From JBBRHQ01 sp963725315 (GTDB lineage Bacteria; Actinomycetota; Thermoleophilia; Solirubrobacterales; 70-9), in contig CAVRYA010000007.1 in assembly GCA_963725315.1 (NCBI GenBank), positions 310,001-374,000 of the forward strand: 64,000 nt of DNA. Direction: 5' to 3'. Position numbers and translations under genes: made by a program. Positions 51,035 to 59,752 of the stretch are shown here, piece by piece. Numbering within the stretch: position 1 is the stretch's first letter; the number at the start of each line of letters is the position of its first letter. The notes beneath the pieces are model-generated. The model searched no databases and was not told where the DNA came from. It saw only the letters and a program-made list of their open reading frames with translations.

Positions 51035-53179
51035 ATGCTCGAAGAGGAGATCAGCGCAGAGGCGGTCGAAGTCGCGCCGGCCGGCAGCGGCGAGCCCGGG
51101 GCCGAGCTCGAGGACCCCGCCCTCTACTTCAATCGCGAGCTCTCCTGGCTCGACTTCAACGAGCGGGTGCTGGAGTTGGCCGAGGACGCCACCGTGCCGC
51201 TGCTTGAGCGGGTCAAGTTCTGCGCCATCTACGCCTCCAACCTCGACGAGTTCTTCATGGTCCGGGTCGCCGGGCTGTTCGACCAGATCGACGCCGGCAT
51301 CGACGCCCGCGGCCCCGACGGGCTCTCGCCCGGGGAGCAGATCGACGCGATCCAGGAGCGGGTTCTGGAGCTCGACGCCAGGCTCCACCGCTGCTTCGGC
51401 GGGACCCTCCGACCGGCCCTGGAGGAGGAGGGGATCCGCATCATCCCGCTGTCCTCGGCGAGCGAATCCGAACGGGCGGAGATCGACCAGCACTTCCACG
51501 AGCAGGTGTTCCCGGCCCTTACCCCGCTGGTGATCGGCCTCGGCCGTCCCTTCCCCTACATATCCAACCTCTCGCTCAGCCTCGGCGTCCTGCTTCGCGA
51601 CCCGGAGGGGGGCCACGACGTGATCGCCCGGGTCAAGGTGCCGAAGGAGCTGCTCGGCCGCTTCATCGCGGTGGGCGAGAACGGCACCAGATTCGTCGCC
51701 CTCGAGGACGTGATCGCCGCCAACCTCGACACGCTCTTCCCCGGCACAGAGGTGATCGACCACGGTTACTTCCGGGTCACCCGCGACGCGGACTTCAACA
51801 TCTCCGACGAGGCGGACGACCTCCTGCAGGCGGTCCAGGAGGAGATCCGCGCCCGGCGCTTCGGCGAGGTCGTGCGGCTGGAGGTCGCGGCCGGGATGAA
51901 CCCGATCCTGCGCCAGCAGCTGATCGAGGCGCTGAAGCTCGAGCATCGCGAGGTCTACGAGATCGGGGGGCTGATCGACCTCGCCGATCTCTGGGACGTC
52001 GCCGCCGTCCCCGGGCATCAGGAGCTCCGTTTCGAGCCCTGGAGCCCGGTGACCCAGCCGCGGCTTCAGTCCGACGAGGGCGAAAGCGTCGACATGTTCT
52101 CGGTGATCCGCAAGGGCGATCTGCTCGTCCACCACCCCTATGACTCCTTCTCCTCGGTCGAGCGCTTCGTCGAGCAGGCCGTCGCCGATCCCGACGTGCT
52201 GGCGATCAAGCAGACCGTGTACCGGACCAGCGACGACTCGCCCCTGGTCCCGGCGCTGATCCGGGCCTCGGAGCGAGGCAAGCAGGCGGTCTGCATGGTC
52301 GAGCTGAAGGCCCGCTTCGACGAGGAGGCCAACATCCAGTGGGCGAAGTCGCTGGAGGAGGCAGGCGTCCACGTCGTCTACGGGATCCCGGGGCTGAAGA
52401 CCCACGTCAAGGCGATTCTGGTCGCACGCCGCGAAGGCGACCGGGTCCGCCACTATGTCCACGTCGGCACCGGCAACTACCACCCGACGACGGCCCGCCT
52501 CTACACCGACCTGGGGCTGTTCACCGCCGACCAGGAGATCGGCGCCGACGTGGCCGAGATGTTCAACTTCCTGACCGGATACGGCCGCCCGGCCGAGTAC
52601 CGCAAGGTGCTCGTCTCGCCGACCACGATGCGCACCGCGATCCTCGAGGAGATCTCGAAGACGGTCGATGCCCACCGCGCCGGCCTCCACGCGCGGATCG
52701 CCCTGAAGATGAACTCCCTCGTGGACGGGGCCTGCATCCGGGCGCTCTATGAGGCCTCGCGGGCCGGAGTGCCGATCGAGCTCAACGTGCGCGGCATCTG
52801 CTGCCTGCGCCCGGGGGTGCCGGGGGTCTCGGAGACGATCAGGGTCAGCTCGATCGTCGGCCGCTTCCTCGAGCACTCCCGCATCTACGCCTTCGAGCGA
52901 GGCGAGGAGACCCAGGTGGTCACCGGCTCGGCCGACCTGATGCCGCGCAACCTCGACAGCAGGGTGGAGCTGGTGACGCCGATCCTCGACCCCGCGCTGA
53001 AGGCCGAGGTGATGGACGTGATGGAGCGCTGCATCGCCGACAACACCAACTGCTGGGAGCTCGATCAGAGCGGCCGCTGGACCCGCCTCGACCCCGAGGG
53101 CGCCGAGGCGCGGAACGTCCAGCAGGAGCTGCGCGAGCAGCACGCGGCGCGGGCCGCGGAGCCGGCCGTCAGCGCCTGA
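51035..53179 (+). CDS. ppk1: Polyphosphate kinase Ppk1
   Basis: A 714-residue intact enzyme that reversibly makes polyphosphate from ATP. N-domain: DPALYFNRELSWLDFNERVL, FCAIYASNLDEFFMVRVAGL; middle: DMFSVIRKGDLLVHHPYDSF, IKQTVYRTSDDSPLVPALI; catalytic His in PGLKTHVKAILVARR and a second in FLEHSRIYAFERG; YVHVGTGNYHPTTARLYTDL and SADLMPRNLDSRVELVTPIL are family signatures. Length is standard. Preceded by CHAD genes and followed by DUF47-Pit, so phosphate and polyphosphate handling are clustered. Confidence 0.96.
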   Translation: MLEEEISAEAVEVAPAGSGEPGAELEDPALYFNRELSWLDFNERVLELAEDATVPLLERVKFCAIYASNLDEFFMVRVAGLFDQIDAGIDARGPDGLSPGEQIDAIQERVLELDARLHRCFGGTLRPALEEEGIRIIPLSSASESERAEIDQHFHEQVFPALTPLVIGLGRPFPYISNLSLSLGVLLRDPEGGHDVIARVKVPKELLGRFIAVGENGTRFVALEDVIAANLDTLFPGTEVIDHGYFRVTRDADFNISDEADDLLQAVQEEIRARRFGEVVRLEVAAGMNPILRQQLIEALKLEHREVYEIGGLIDLADLWDVAAVPGHQELRFEPWSPVTQPRLQSDEGESVDMFSVIRKGDLLVHHPYDSFSSVERFVEQAVADPDVLAIKQTVYRTSDDSPLVPALIRASERGKQAVCMVELKARFDEEANIQWAKSLEEAGVHVVYGIPGLKTHVKAILVARREGDRVRHYVHVGTGNYHPTTARLYTDLGLFTADQEIGADVAEMFNFLTGYGRPAEYRKVLVSPTTMRTAILEEISKTVDAHRAGLHARIALKMNSLVDGACIRALYEASRAGVPIELNVRGICCLRPGVPGVSETIRVSSIVGRFLEHSRIYAFERGEETQVVTGSADLMPRNLDSRVELVTPILDPALKAEVMDVMERCIADNTNCWELDQSGRWTRLDPEGAEARNVQQELREQHAARAAEPAVSA

Positions 53180-53247
53180 GGCGGGCTCGGATCGGCGACC
53201 GTCCCCGCCCGGTTGGGTCCGCAAGGCTCTGCTAGTTTGGCCTCGCC

Positions 53248-53868
53248 GTGCCGCGCCTCTCACTCCTTCCGCGGGATCGCACCTTCTTCGACCTGTTCAG
53301 CGAGGCGGGGCAGAACACCGTACGCGCGGCGAAGCTGCTCGACGAGATGATGCACGTGTGGCCCGACGAGAGCGGCCTCGCCCGCGACGTGCTGAAGGCC
53401 GAGCAGGAGGGTGACCGCATCACCCACGACATCATCCAGCGGCTCAACCAGACCTTCGTCACCCCGATCGACCGCGAGGACATCTACGGCCTCGCGACCC
53501 AGATGGACGACATCGTCGACTTCACCGAGGAGGCCGCCGACTTCCTCGGGCTCTACCAGATCGAGGCGCCGATGGAGCAGGCCGGGGCCCTGACCAAGGT
53601 CCTGGTCGCGGCCTGCGAGCAGCTGGCGGAGGGCCTCGACCACCTGCGACAGTTCAAGGACCTCGACAAGTACTGGATCGAGATCCACCGGCTCGAGAAC
53701 GAAGGCGACAGGATCTCTCGCGACGCCGTCGCCTCGCTCTTCTCCAACGGGATCGACCCGATGGTCGTGATCCGCTGGAAGGACATGTTCGCCGTGCTCG
53801 AGAACGCGATCGACGCGACCGAGACCGCTGCCCAGATCCTCGAGGGGATCGTCATCAAGAACAGCTGA
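53248..53868 (+). CDS. DUF47/PhoU-like Pit accessory protein
   Basis: A 206-residue helical protein. GTG 53248 starts VPRLSLLPRDRTFFDLFSEA, then VLKAEQEGDRITHDIIQRLN, QTFVTPIDREDIYGLATQMD, DLDKYWIEIHRLENEGDRIS and VIRWKDMFAVLENAIDATET. The repeated E-x2-GDRI motifs are the PhoU-like metal sites. DUF47 proteins are usually encoded with Pit transporters and are thought to control them. Pit follows 6 nt downstream. Confidence 0.93.
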   Translation: MPRLSLLPRDRTFFDLFSEAGQNTVRAAKLLDEMMHVWPDESGLARDVLKAEQEGDRITHDIIQRLNQTFVTPIDREDIYGLATQMDDIVDFTEEAADFLGLYQIEAPMEQAGALTKVLVAACEQLAEGLDHLRQFKDLDKYWIEIHRLENEGDRISRDAVASLFSNGIDPMVVIRWKDMFAVLENAIDATETAAQILEGIVIKNS

Positions 53869-53874
53869 GCGCTC

Positions 53875-54986
53875 TTGAGCTCCGACGTCATCCTCGTCAT
53901 CGTCGTCGGGACGGCGCTCGCCTTCGACTTCACAAACGGCTTCCACGACACCGCCAACGTCGTCGCGACGACGATCTCGACCGGCGCCGCGCCGCCCCGG
54001 GTGGCGATCGCGATGGCGGCGATCCTCAACTTCGTCGGCGCCTTCCTCTCGCTCTCGGTCGCGGCGACGGTCGCGACAGACGTCGTCAACCCCGACGTGA
54101 TCACGCCGACCATCGTCTTCGCAGGGCTGATCGGAGCGATCGGCTGGAACCTGATCACCTGGTACTTCGGCCTCCCCTCGAGCTCCTCCCACGCGCTGAT
54201 CGGGGGCGTGGTCGGAGCCTCCGTGGCGGCGGTGGGGACCTCCGCGGTGCTCGCCGACGGGCTCGTCGGCAAGGTGCTGGCGCCGGCGGTGGTCGCCCCG
54301 ATCCTGGCCTTCGTCGTCGCCGGGATCGGGATCGCCGTCACCTACCGGGTGGTCGGCGGTCTGCGGCCGGGGCCGGTGACCCGCGGCTACCGGGCCGGGC
54401 AGGTGGTCTCCGGGGGGCTGCTTGGCGCTCGCCCACGGGACCAATGACGCGCAGAAGACGATGGGCGTGATCACCCTCGCGCTGATCGCCAACGGCACCC
54501 TCTCCGCCGACGCCGACGTGCCGTCCTGGGTGGTGGTCTCGGCGGCGACCGCGATCGCCGCGGGGACCTGGATCGGCGGCTGGCGGATCATCCGCACGAC
54601 CGGCACCCGGATCATCAAGATGGACGCCGCGCAGGGGTTTTCAGCGCAGGGCGCCGGCGCCACCGTGATCCTCGCCTCGACGCCACTTCGGGTTCCCACT
54701 CTCGACCACTCACGTGATCAACGGCGGAGTGATGGGCTCGGGCGCCGCGAAGCGGCTCTCGGCGGTGCGCTGGGGCGTCGCGGGGAACATCGGGCTGGCC
54801 TGGCTGCTGACCCTGCCCGCGGCCGCCGCGATCGGCGCCGCCACCTACGGAGTCACCCACATCTTCGGCTCCGGCGCGGTCGGGCCGGTCGTCGTCTCGG
54901 TGATCGCGATCTCCCTGGTCGTCCTCGCCTTCGTCCGCCGCGCCCAGCAGGGGTCCCCGGTCCCGGCGGCATCGGGGCAAGCGTGA
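53875..54986 (+). CDS. pit: Pit low-affinity phosphate transporter (two frameshifts)
   Basis: About 370 residues from TTG 53875. The first PiT signature is FDFTNGFHDTANVVATTIST, and the inverted second is ALAHGTNDAQKTMGVITLAL after a slip near 54420. Further parts: LITWYFGLPSSSSHALIGGV, then after a second slip near 54680 PLSTTHVINGGVMGSGAAKR and VAGNIGLAWLLTLPAAAAIG. All pieces of the PiT fold are present, so I treat the breaks as indels. Transport is probably of metal-phosphate with H+ or Na+. The last stop overlaps the next GTG. Confidence 0.88.
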
Positions 54987-55225
54987 TCGAGGCGACCCTG
55001 ATCGAGGGCAAGGAGCTGCTCGACACGGTCCTCTACTCGCTCGTCGCGGGCATCGGCCTCACCCTGGTCTTCTCGCTGGCGGTCTGGGGGGCGACGAGGT
55101 TCTCCGAGTTCAGCCGCGACGAGCGCAACCTGGCGGCCGGGGGCGCGGCGGCTCTGACGCTGCTTGCCCTGATCGCCACCGCCGCGGCCGTCATCTTCGG
55201 GATCGTCGTCATGACCTCGAAATAG
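54983..55225 (+). CDS. Small two-helix membrane protein after pit
   Basis: An 80-residue protein: an amphipathic start (MIEATLIEGKELLDTVLYSL), helix VAGIGLTLVFSLAVWGATRF, a polar loop SEFSRDERNLAAGG and helix AALTLLALIATAAAVIFGIV. GTG 54983 overlaps the pit stop (GTGA). Not recognised; its coupling suggests an accessory role to the transporter, which is inference only. Confidence 0.65.
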   Translation: MIEATLIEGKELLDTVLYSLVAGIGLTLVFSLAVWGATRFSEFSRDERNLAAGGAAALTLLALIATAAAVIFGIVVMTSK

Positions 55226-55243
55226 GGGCGTAAGATCGGAGCT

Positions 55244-55594
55244 GTGAAGACCGCAAGGAACGTTGGGATCATCATGGTGCTGGCGCTGGGCGTCGCCTTC
55301 GTCCCGGGGGGCGGCAACGCCGCCAACACCGTCTTCGCGGCCCTGACGATCGGCTTCCTCGCGGCGATCGCCTGGCTGCTCTACACGCTCAGCCGCGAGA
55401 ACCAGCTCACCCTGGCGACGCTCAGCGACGGCCGCCGGGCCATCCTCTACGGGGCGCTCGGCCTGATCGCCCTGCTGATCGCCGGCACCGACGAGTTCTT
55501 CGCCAGCGGCGGCGGCACGCTCGCTTGGATCCTCCTGCTGGGCGCCGCCGTGGCCGCCATCTGGCGAGTCTGGGTCGAAGCCAACACCTATTAG
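55244..55594 (+). CDS. Multi-pass membrane protein of unknown function
   Basis: A 116-residue protein starting at GTG 55244: helices VGIIMVLALGVAFVPGGGNA, TVFAALTIGFLAAIAWLLYT, ILYGALGLIALLIAGTDEFF and LAWILLLGAAVAAIWRVWVE. The YTLSRENQLTLATLSDGRRA loop lies between helices 2 and 3. Similar four-helix proteins are common near actinobacterial housekeeping operons; I cannot assign a function. It lies 18 nt after the previous gene, probably in the same transcript. Confidence 0.6.
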   Translation: MKTARNVGIIMVLALGVAFVPGGGNAANTVFAALTIGFLAAIAWLLYTLSRENQLTLATLSDGRRAILYGALGLIALLIAGTDEFFASGGGTLAWILLLGAAVAAIWRVWVEANTY

Positions 55595-55662
55595 GCCCCC
55601 TCGTCACGCTCTCGGCACCGTTGCCGCGCAACGCTTGAGCCCGGCGATGGCACCGTCGCAGC

Positions 55663-56016
55663 ATGGATCGTGTGGGCTCACTGCGTCGGGAGCGGGAGCG
55701 GGGCCAGGCCTCGGTCGAGCTGATCGGGGTGATCCCGGCGCTGCTGGTCGCGGCCCTGATCGCGGCGCAGCTCGTCCTCGCGGGAGCCGCGCTCTGGTCC
55801 GCTTCCCTGGCGTCGCGTGCCGGGGCCCGAGCCTCGGTGGTGGGTCGCGACGCCGCCGGCGCGGCTCGGCGGGCCTTGCCGAGCCTGCTGCGCGAGGGGG
55901 CGAGGGTGAGCGAGGACGGCGGAGTGTCGGTCAGGGTCGCGGTCCCGCGCCTGCTCCCCGGGCTGCCCGAGCTTCGGGTCGGCTCGAAGTCCTCGCTCGG
56001 GCAGGGCGATGGCTGA
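55663..56016 (+). CDS. TadE-like pilus/secretion protein 1
   Basis: A 117-residue protein with the TadE pattern: a basic start RERERGQASVELIGVIPALL, where GQASVELIG resembles the prepilin processing region, one helix (VAALIAAQLVLAGAALWSAS), then LASRAGARASVVGRDAAGAA and a short external domain ending GLPELRVGSKSSLGQGDG. TadE-like minor pilins belong to Flp/Tad pili. Other tad genes (tadA, tadB, tadC, flp) are not in the window. The next gene overlaps by 8 nt. Confidence 0.72.
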   Translation: MDRVGSLRRERERGQASVELIGVIPALLVAALIAAQLVLAGAALWSASLASRAGARASVVGRDAAGAARRALPSLLREGARVSEDGGVSVRVAVPRLLPGLPELRVGSKSSLGQGDG

Positions 56017-56341
56017 GCGCGGCCAGGCCACGGTCGAAGCGATCGCCGCCCTGCCGGCTTTCCTCCTTGCCGGGCTGATCTCCCTGCAACTGCTCGCGGC
56101 GGGCTACTCGCTCACCCTCGCCGACGGCGCCGCCGAGTCGGGCGCCCTCGCTCTCGCGGCCGGTCGCTCGGCGACGGCGGCCGCCCGCGCGGCCCTGCCG
56201 GGTTGGGCCCACGATCGCACCCGCGTCTCGGTCTCCGGCGGGGAGGTGATCGTCCGCCTCAGACCGCCCTCTCCCTTCTCCGGGCTGGCGGACCGCCTCG
56301 CCGTCAGCTCCAGCGCCCGCGTCGAGGCCCCGGGCGGATGA
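56009..56341 (+). CDS. TadE-like pilus/secretion protein 2
   Basis: A 110-residue paralogue of the preceding protein: MAERGQATVEAIAALPAFLL, one helix (LAGLISLQLLAAGYSLTLAD), a GAAESGALALAAGRSATAAA segment and a short domain VSVSGGEVIVRLRPPSPFSG. GQATVEAIAALP is the shared processing-like motif. It overlaps its neighbours on both sides, so the three genes from 55663 to 57042 are translated together. Confidence 0.7.
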   Translation: MAERGQATVEAIAALPAFLLAGLISLQLLAAGYSLTLADGAAESGALALAAGRSATAAARAALPGWAHDRTRVSVSGGEVIVRLRPPSPFSGLADRLAVSSSARVEAPGG

Positions 56342-57042
56342 GCGCCGAGTTGATCGCATCGACCTGGCTCGGCGATGCCGCGGGATCGCTCGAGCTGGCG
56401 GCTGCCGTGGCTGTGGCGGCGGCGCAAAGGGGCGGCCCCGGGGTGGCGGGGGCGCTGCTGGTCGAGCTCGGGGAGCGCGGGCCGTGCAGGCCGACGATTC
56501 TCGCCTCGGCTCCGGCGCGCGAGATCGAGCAGGCGCTGGGTGCCGTCCCCGGCGCCCGGGCCGCGGCCAGGGGGCGGATCTGCCACCTGCGGCTGCCCGC
56601 CGACCGGCAGGGCGTCGATGTCGCGGCCGAGGCGCTCGACGCCGTCCCCGGTTCTCCGCTCTGCGTCCTCCACGGCCGGCCGGAGCGCCTGCGGGGGCTG
56701 CTGGAGTCCCCCCGTCCCAGCCTCCGTCCGCGCGGCGCTCTGCTGCGGGCCGACCTCGAGCTCGACCGCCCGCTCGCGGCGCTTGCCGCCGCCGACCTCT
56801 GTGCGCGCGGGCTCAGGGTGAGGATCGCCAAGCGCCCGCTTGGATGGCTGGCGGGCCGCCTGGCCCTGGCCGGGCTGCCGCCGGGAGACGCAGCGACCGG
56901 CTCGGCGGTGCGGTTGCTTGCCGGCCTGCTCGGGGAGGGGCGCGGGCAGAGAGATTCTGACCGGGAGTCGGGGCCAATAGGGGAGGACGACGTAATGTTA
57001 GGATCATTCTATGGGCATTATCCAGATGAAGAACGTGCCTGA
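56338..57042 (+). CDS. Unrecognised protein of the tad-like cluster
   Basis: About 234 residues starting at ATG 56338, overlapping the previous stop. It is cytoplasmic, Ala/Leu/Arg-rich, with LELAAAVAVAAAQRGGPGVA, VELGERGPCRPTILASAPAR and RADLELDRPLAALAAADLCA. In outline it resembles the unassigned proteins of actinobacterial helicase/secretion (tad) neighbourhoods. The last 32 bases overlap the antitoxin gene in another frame, so the true stop may be earlier if an indel is present. Function unknown. Confidence 0.5.
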   Translation: MSAELIASTWLGDAAGSLELAAAVAVAAAQRGGPGVAGALLVELGERGPCRPTILASAPAREIEQALGAVPGARAAARGRICHLRLPADRQGVDVAAEALDAVPGSPLCVLHGRPERLRGLLESPRPSLRPRGALLRADLELDRPLAALAAADLCARGLRVRIAKRPLGWLAGRLALAGLPPGDAATGSAVRLLAGLLGEGRGQRDSDRESGPIGEDDVMLGSFYGHYPDEERA

Positions 57043-57286
57043 CGAGCTCCACGACGAGCTGCGCCGCAGGGCGCGCCGCTCGGGAATGACGGTGCGCGAC
57101 TACGTGATCGCGCTGATCGAGCGCGACCAGAGCAGGCCCACCTTCGGGGAGTGGCTGGAGGAGGTCGCCGCGGACGAGCCCGTGGCCCTGGCCCGGTCTG
57201 CGGCCGAGGCGGTTCGGGCCGGCCGCACGGAGGGGCCGGGCGAGCCCGACCCGAGCGGAGCGGGGCGTGTCGATCGCCGTCGTTGA
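57011..57286 (+). CDS. VapB-type ribbon-helix-helix antitoxin
   Basis: A 91-residue protein: MGIIQMKNVPDELHDELRRR (RHH strand and first helix), ARRSGMTVRDYVIALIERDQ (second helix), then a toxin-binding tail EWLEEVAADEPVALARSAAE. This is the FitA/VapB class. It is preceded by a local AT-rich stretch (TAATGTTAGGATCATTCT, with an AATG/CATT inverted repeat) that likely holds its promoter and operator, conspicuous in this GC-rich region. The toxin gene overlaps its 3' end by 20 nt. Confidence 0.85.
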   Translation: MGIIQMKNVPDELHDELRRRARRSGMTVRDYVIALIERDQSRPTFGEWLEEVAADEPVALARSAAEAVRAGRTEGPGEPDPSGAGRVDRRR

Positions 57287-57659
57287 CGCCTCGGTGATCG
57301 TCGACCTGCTCCTCACCTCCTCGCCGGTGGCACGCTCGGCGGTCTCCGGCACCGAGCCGTTCGCCCCCGAGCTGATCGACGCCGAGGTGATGAGCGCGAT
57401 CGCCCGCGTCGTCCGGGCCGGAGAGGCCAGCGAGGAACGCGGGCGCCTGGCGATTCGCCGCCTTGCCCGGGCCGGCATCGAGCGCCTACCGATCGCCCCG
57501 CTCCTGCTCGATGCATGGGACCTGCGCGAGAGCGTCGACCCCCATGACGCCTTCTACATTGCGCTGGCCCGCCGGCTTCGCTGTCCGCTGATCACCGCCG
57601 ACCGGGGCATCGCCGCGGCCCCCGGCCTCGGGGTCGCCGTAGTGGTTGCGGCCGAGTAG
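57267..57659 (+). CDS. VapC-type PIN-domain toxin
   Basis: A 130-residue PIN ribonuclease starting at GTG 57267: MSIAVVDASVIVDLLLTSSP with the first acidic residue, FAPELIDAEVMSAIARVVRA with Glu, SVDPHDAFYIALARRLRCPL with Asp, and LITADRGIAAAPGLGVAVVV with the last Asp. The four-acid metal site is complete, so it should be an active RNase held in check by the RHH antitoxin. It interrupts the tad-like cluster, as a mobile addiction module might. Confidence 0.88.
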   Translation: MSIAVVDASVIVDLLLTSSPVARSAVSGTEPFAPELIDAEVMSAIARVVRAGEASEERGRLAIRRLARAGIERLPIAPLLLDAWDLRESVDPHDAFYIALARRLRCPLITADRGIAAAPGLGVAVVVAAE

Positions 57660-57746
57660 GCCGCTTGCGTCCTCCGTCGCGGTTCTGGGACCGGATCGTT
57701 CAAGCCTGCGCGCCACCGGCGTGGCGGCGCCCGGGAGGCTCGCGCC

Positions 57747-59103
57747 ATGCCCGAACCCGACCGCCGAGCTTGCCCCCTGCGCCCGTCGACTGCACCGGCC
57801 AGGCCCTGCCGCTCGCCCTCGGCGGGATCGCGGCGGTGCTCGCCGTCGCACTGGTGCTGGTGGCGATTGCCGGCGCCCTGACCGGGAAGGCGCGGGCCCA
57901 GCGGGCCGCCGACCTCGCGGCGGTCTCGGCGGCGCGCTCGATGAGGGATGACCTGCCGCGCCTGCTCTCGCCGCCGATGCTCTCCGCCGGGATCCCCAAC
58001 CCCGCACACCTGAGCAAGCGGCACTACCTGGCACGGGCACGGGCCGCCGCCCGGCGCTCGGCGCTGGCCAACGGCGTGCGCCGCCTGTGGCTCTCCTTCC
58101 CCGACCGGGCTCTCGTTTGCCCCGCTGCGCGCCCGCGCGCTGGTCCCGGCCGAGGTCGAGGGTGGGGGAGCGCACTCCAGAGCTCAGGCCTCGGCGGTCG
58201 CGGAGGCGACCGCGCCGCCCACCGCCTCAGGCGGCGCCCCGGCGATGGCAAGCGGCGGCGGCTACAGCGGCCCGCTCGTCTACCGCCAGGGAGAGGGCAT
58301 GAGGCCCGACGTGGCCGCCGCCTTCGACCGCATGTCGGCGGCGGCCACCCGCGCCGGGCTCGACCTCGTCGTCAACTCCGGGCTTCCGCTCGGACGCCGA
58401 GCAGGCGGCGCTGTTCGCCGCCCACCCCGACCCGCAGTGGGTGGCGCCGCCGGGCCACTCGCTGCATCGCTGCGCCACCGAGCTCGACCTCGGGCCCTCG
58501 GCCGCCTACGGCTGGCTGGCGCAGCACGCGCACCGCTTCGGCTTCACCAAGCGCTACTCCTGGGAGCCCTGGCACTTCGGCTACGACGCCGGCCCGCCTC
58601 CCTGCTCGACCGCCGGCAACTCGGTCCTCGGCCCCGGCGACGACGGCGCCGCCGCGGGCGGGGGAGGGCTGCCCACCTACGTCCCCGCCCGCTTCCGGGC
58701 GCCGCTGCTGCGCTCGGCGGCGCGCTGGAACGTATCGGCGGCGCTGCTCGCCGCCCAGCTGATGGCCGAGTCCAACTTCAACCCCTTCGCCGAGTCGGGC
58801 GCGGGGGCGCAGGGCATCGCCCAGTTCATCCCCTCGACCGCCGCCGCCTACGGCCTGCGGGACCCCTTCGACCCGGTTGCGGCGATCGACGCCCAGGCCC
58901 ACCTGATGTCGGACCTGCTGCGCCGCTTCGGCTCGCCCGCCCTCGCCCTCGCCGCCTACAACGCCGGCCCCGGCGCCGTCGCCGCCTGCGGCTGCGTGCC
59001 GGGCATCCCCGAGACCCAGGCCTACGTCTCGCGCATCCTCGGCCTGCTCGGCGGCGCCGGCGCCCTGCTGGTGCCCCCCTTCGAGGTGCGTTTGATCGAG
59101 TGA
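57747..59103 (+). CDS. TadG-like / VanY / lytic transglycosylase fusion (frameshifted)
   Basis: ATG 57747 follows GGGAGG. Joined frames give about 450 residues. Part 1 is TadG-like: GQALPLALGGIAAVLAVALV, a membrane helix, then KARAQRAADLAAVSAARSM. Part 2 is an M15/VanY D,D-carboxypeptidase: RPDVAAAFDRMSAAATRAGL, SGFRSDAEQAALFAAHP, GHSLHRCATELDLGPSAAYG and YSWEPWHFGYD, carrying the His/Asp/Glu/His zinc and catalytic set. Part 3 is an SLT transglycosylase: AALLAAQLMAESNFNPFAES with catalytic Glu, GAQGIAQFIPSTAAAYGL and LALAAYNAGPGAV. Frame slips occur near 57790, 58110 and 58385. It would cut the wall at a pilus or secretion site. Confidence 0.7.
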
Positions 59104-59135
59104 GCCTCCGCCCTCGGTCCCGTCGTCCCCAGGTC

Positions 59136-59700
59136 TCAGTTGGTAACCGAGGTCACGCAACGGTAAGGGTGGTTCTTCGTCACCGTGTCGCCATTCAGGA
59201 AGATGTTGCGATTCGAGTCCTGGGCGAGCAGCGAGGCGACCACCTGATCAGCCTGGTTCGGTCGGCTGATGTAGTAGTGGCTGACGACCCATTCGTCGTC
59301 CTGCATTGCCCCCAGGTTGTCGAAGACGACCGCAAGCTCTCCCTCGTCAGGGAGCCGGCGTCTGGCTAGGGCGCAAGTCTTCAGCGCGGTCGCGTACGGG
59401 GCGGCCGGGCGCTCGTTGTCCTCGAAGCAGAGATCCGTCCCACGGTGGAGGCCGGCGAGGCAATGCAGCCGGTAGTCGGAGGCCGGCGCTCCGCCGAGGT
59501 TCGTGGCATCGGTCGCGCTCTCCGCATGCTTCACAGACAGCTTCGGCGCCAGCCTGCGCACCACCCTGCCGGGCGATCCTCCTCTGCTGCTGTTTCTGGG
59601 ATGAGGCGACCGCGAAGGCGCCTCCGCCGACGGCGACGAAGAGCGCCGCGGCCGCGACCACGTTGGCGAAGGTCAGGTGCCGGCGCGTCCTCTCGAGCAT
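59136..59700 (-). CDS. Exported or anchored small protein, Thermoleophilia-style (one frameshift)
   Basis: ATG 59700 follows GAGGAGAAG. It starts MLERTRRHLTFANVVAAAAL FVAVGGGAFAV as a signal/anchor segment, close to a family very abundant in this class. After a slip near 59565 it continues RRLAPKLSVKHAESATDATN, RLHCLAGLHRGTDLCFEDNE, YATALKTCALARRRLPDEGE and ends NHPYRCVTSVTN. Four cysteines in the outer domain suggest disulfides. It lies antiparallel between two copies of a C-terminal peptide (see the remnant at 59753). Confidence 0.55.
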
Positions 59701-59752
59701 CGTCTTCTCCTCGCTGTTGGGGACCTGTACGAACCCGACCATACCCCCGCGA

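Noticed and set aside
50309..53263. A 984-codon open frame on the minus strand opposite ppk1
   Set aside because: It mirrors the codon structure of ppk1 and the CHAD genes; the translation is Arg/Val/Leu/Gly-rich without domains, as expected for an antisense frame in high-GC DNA.
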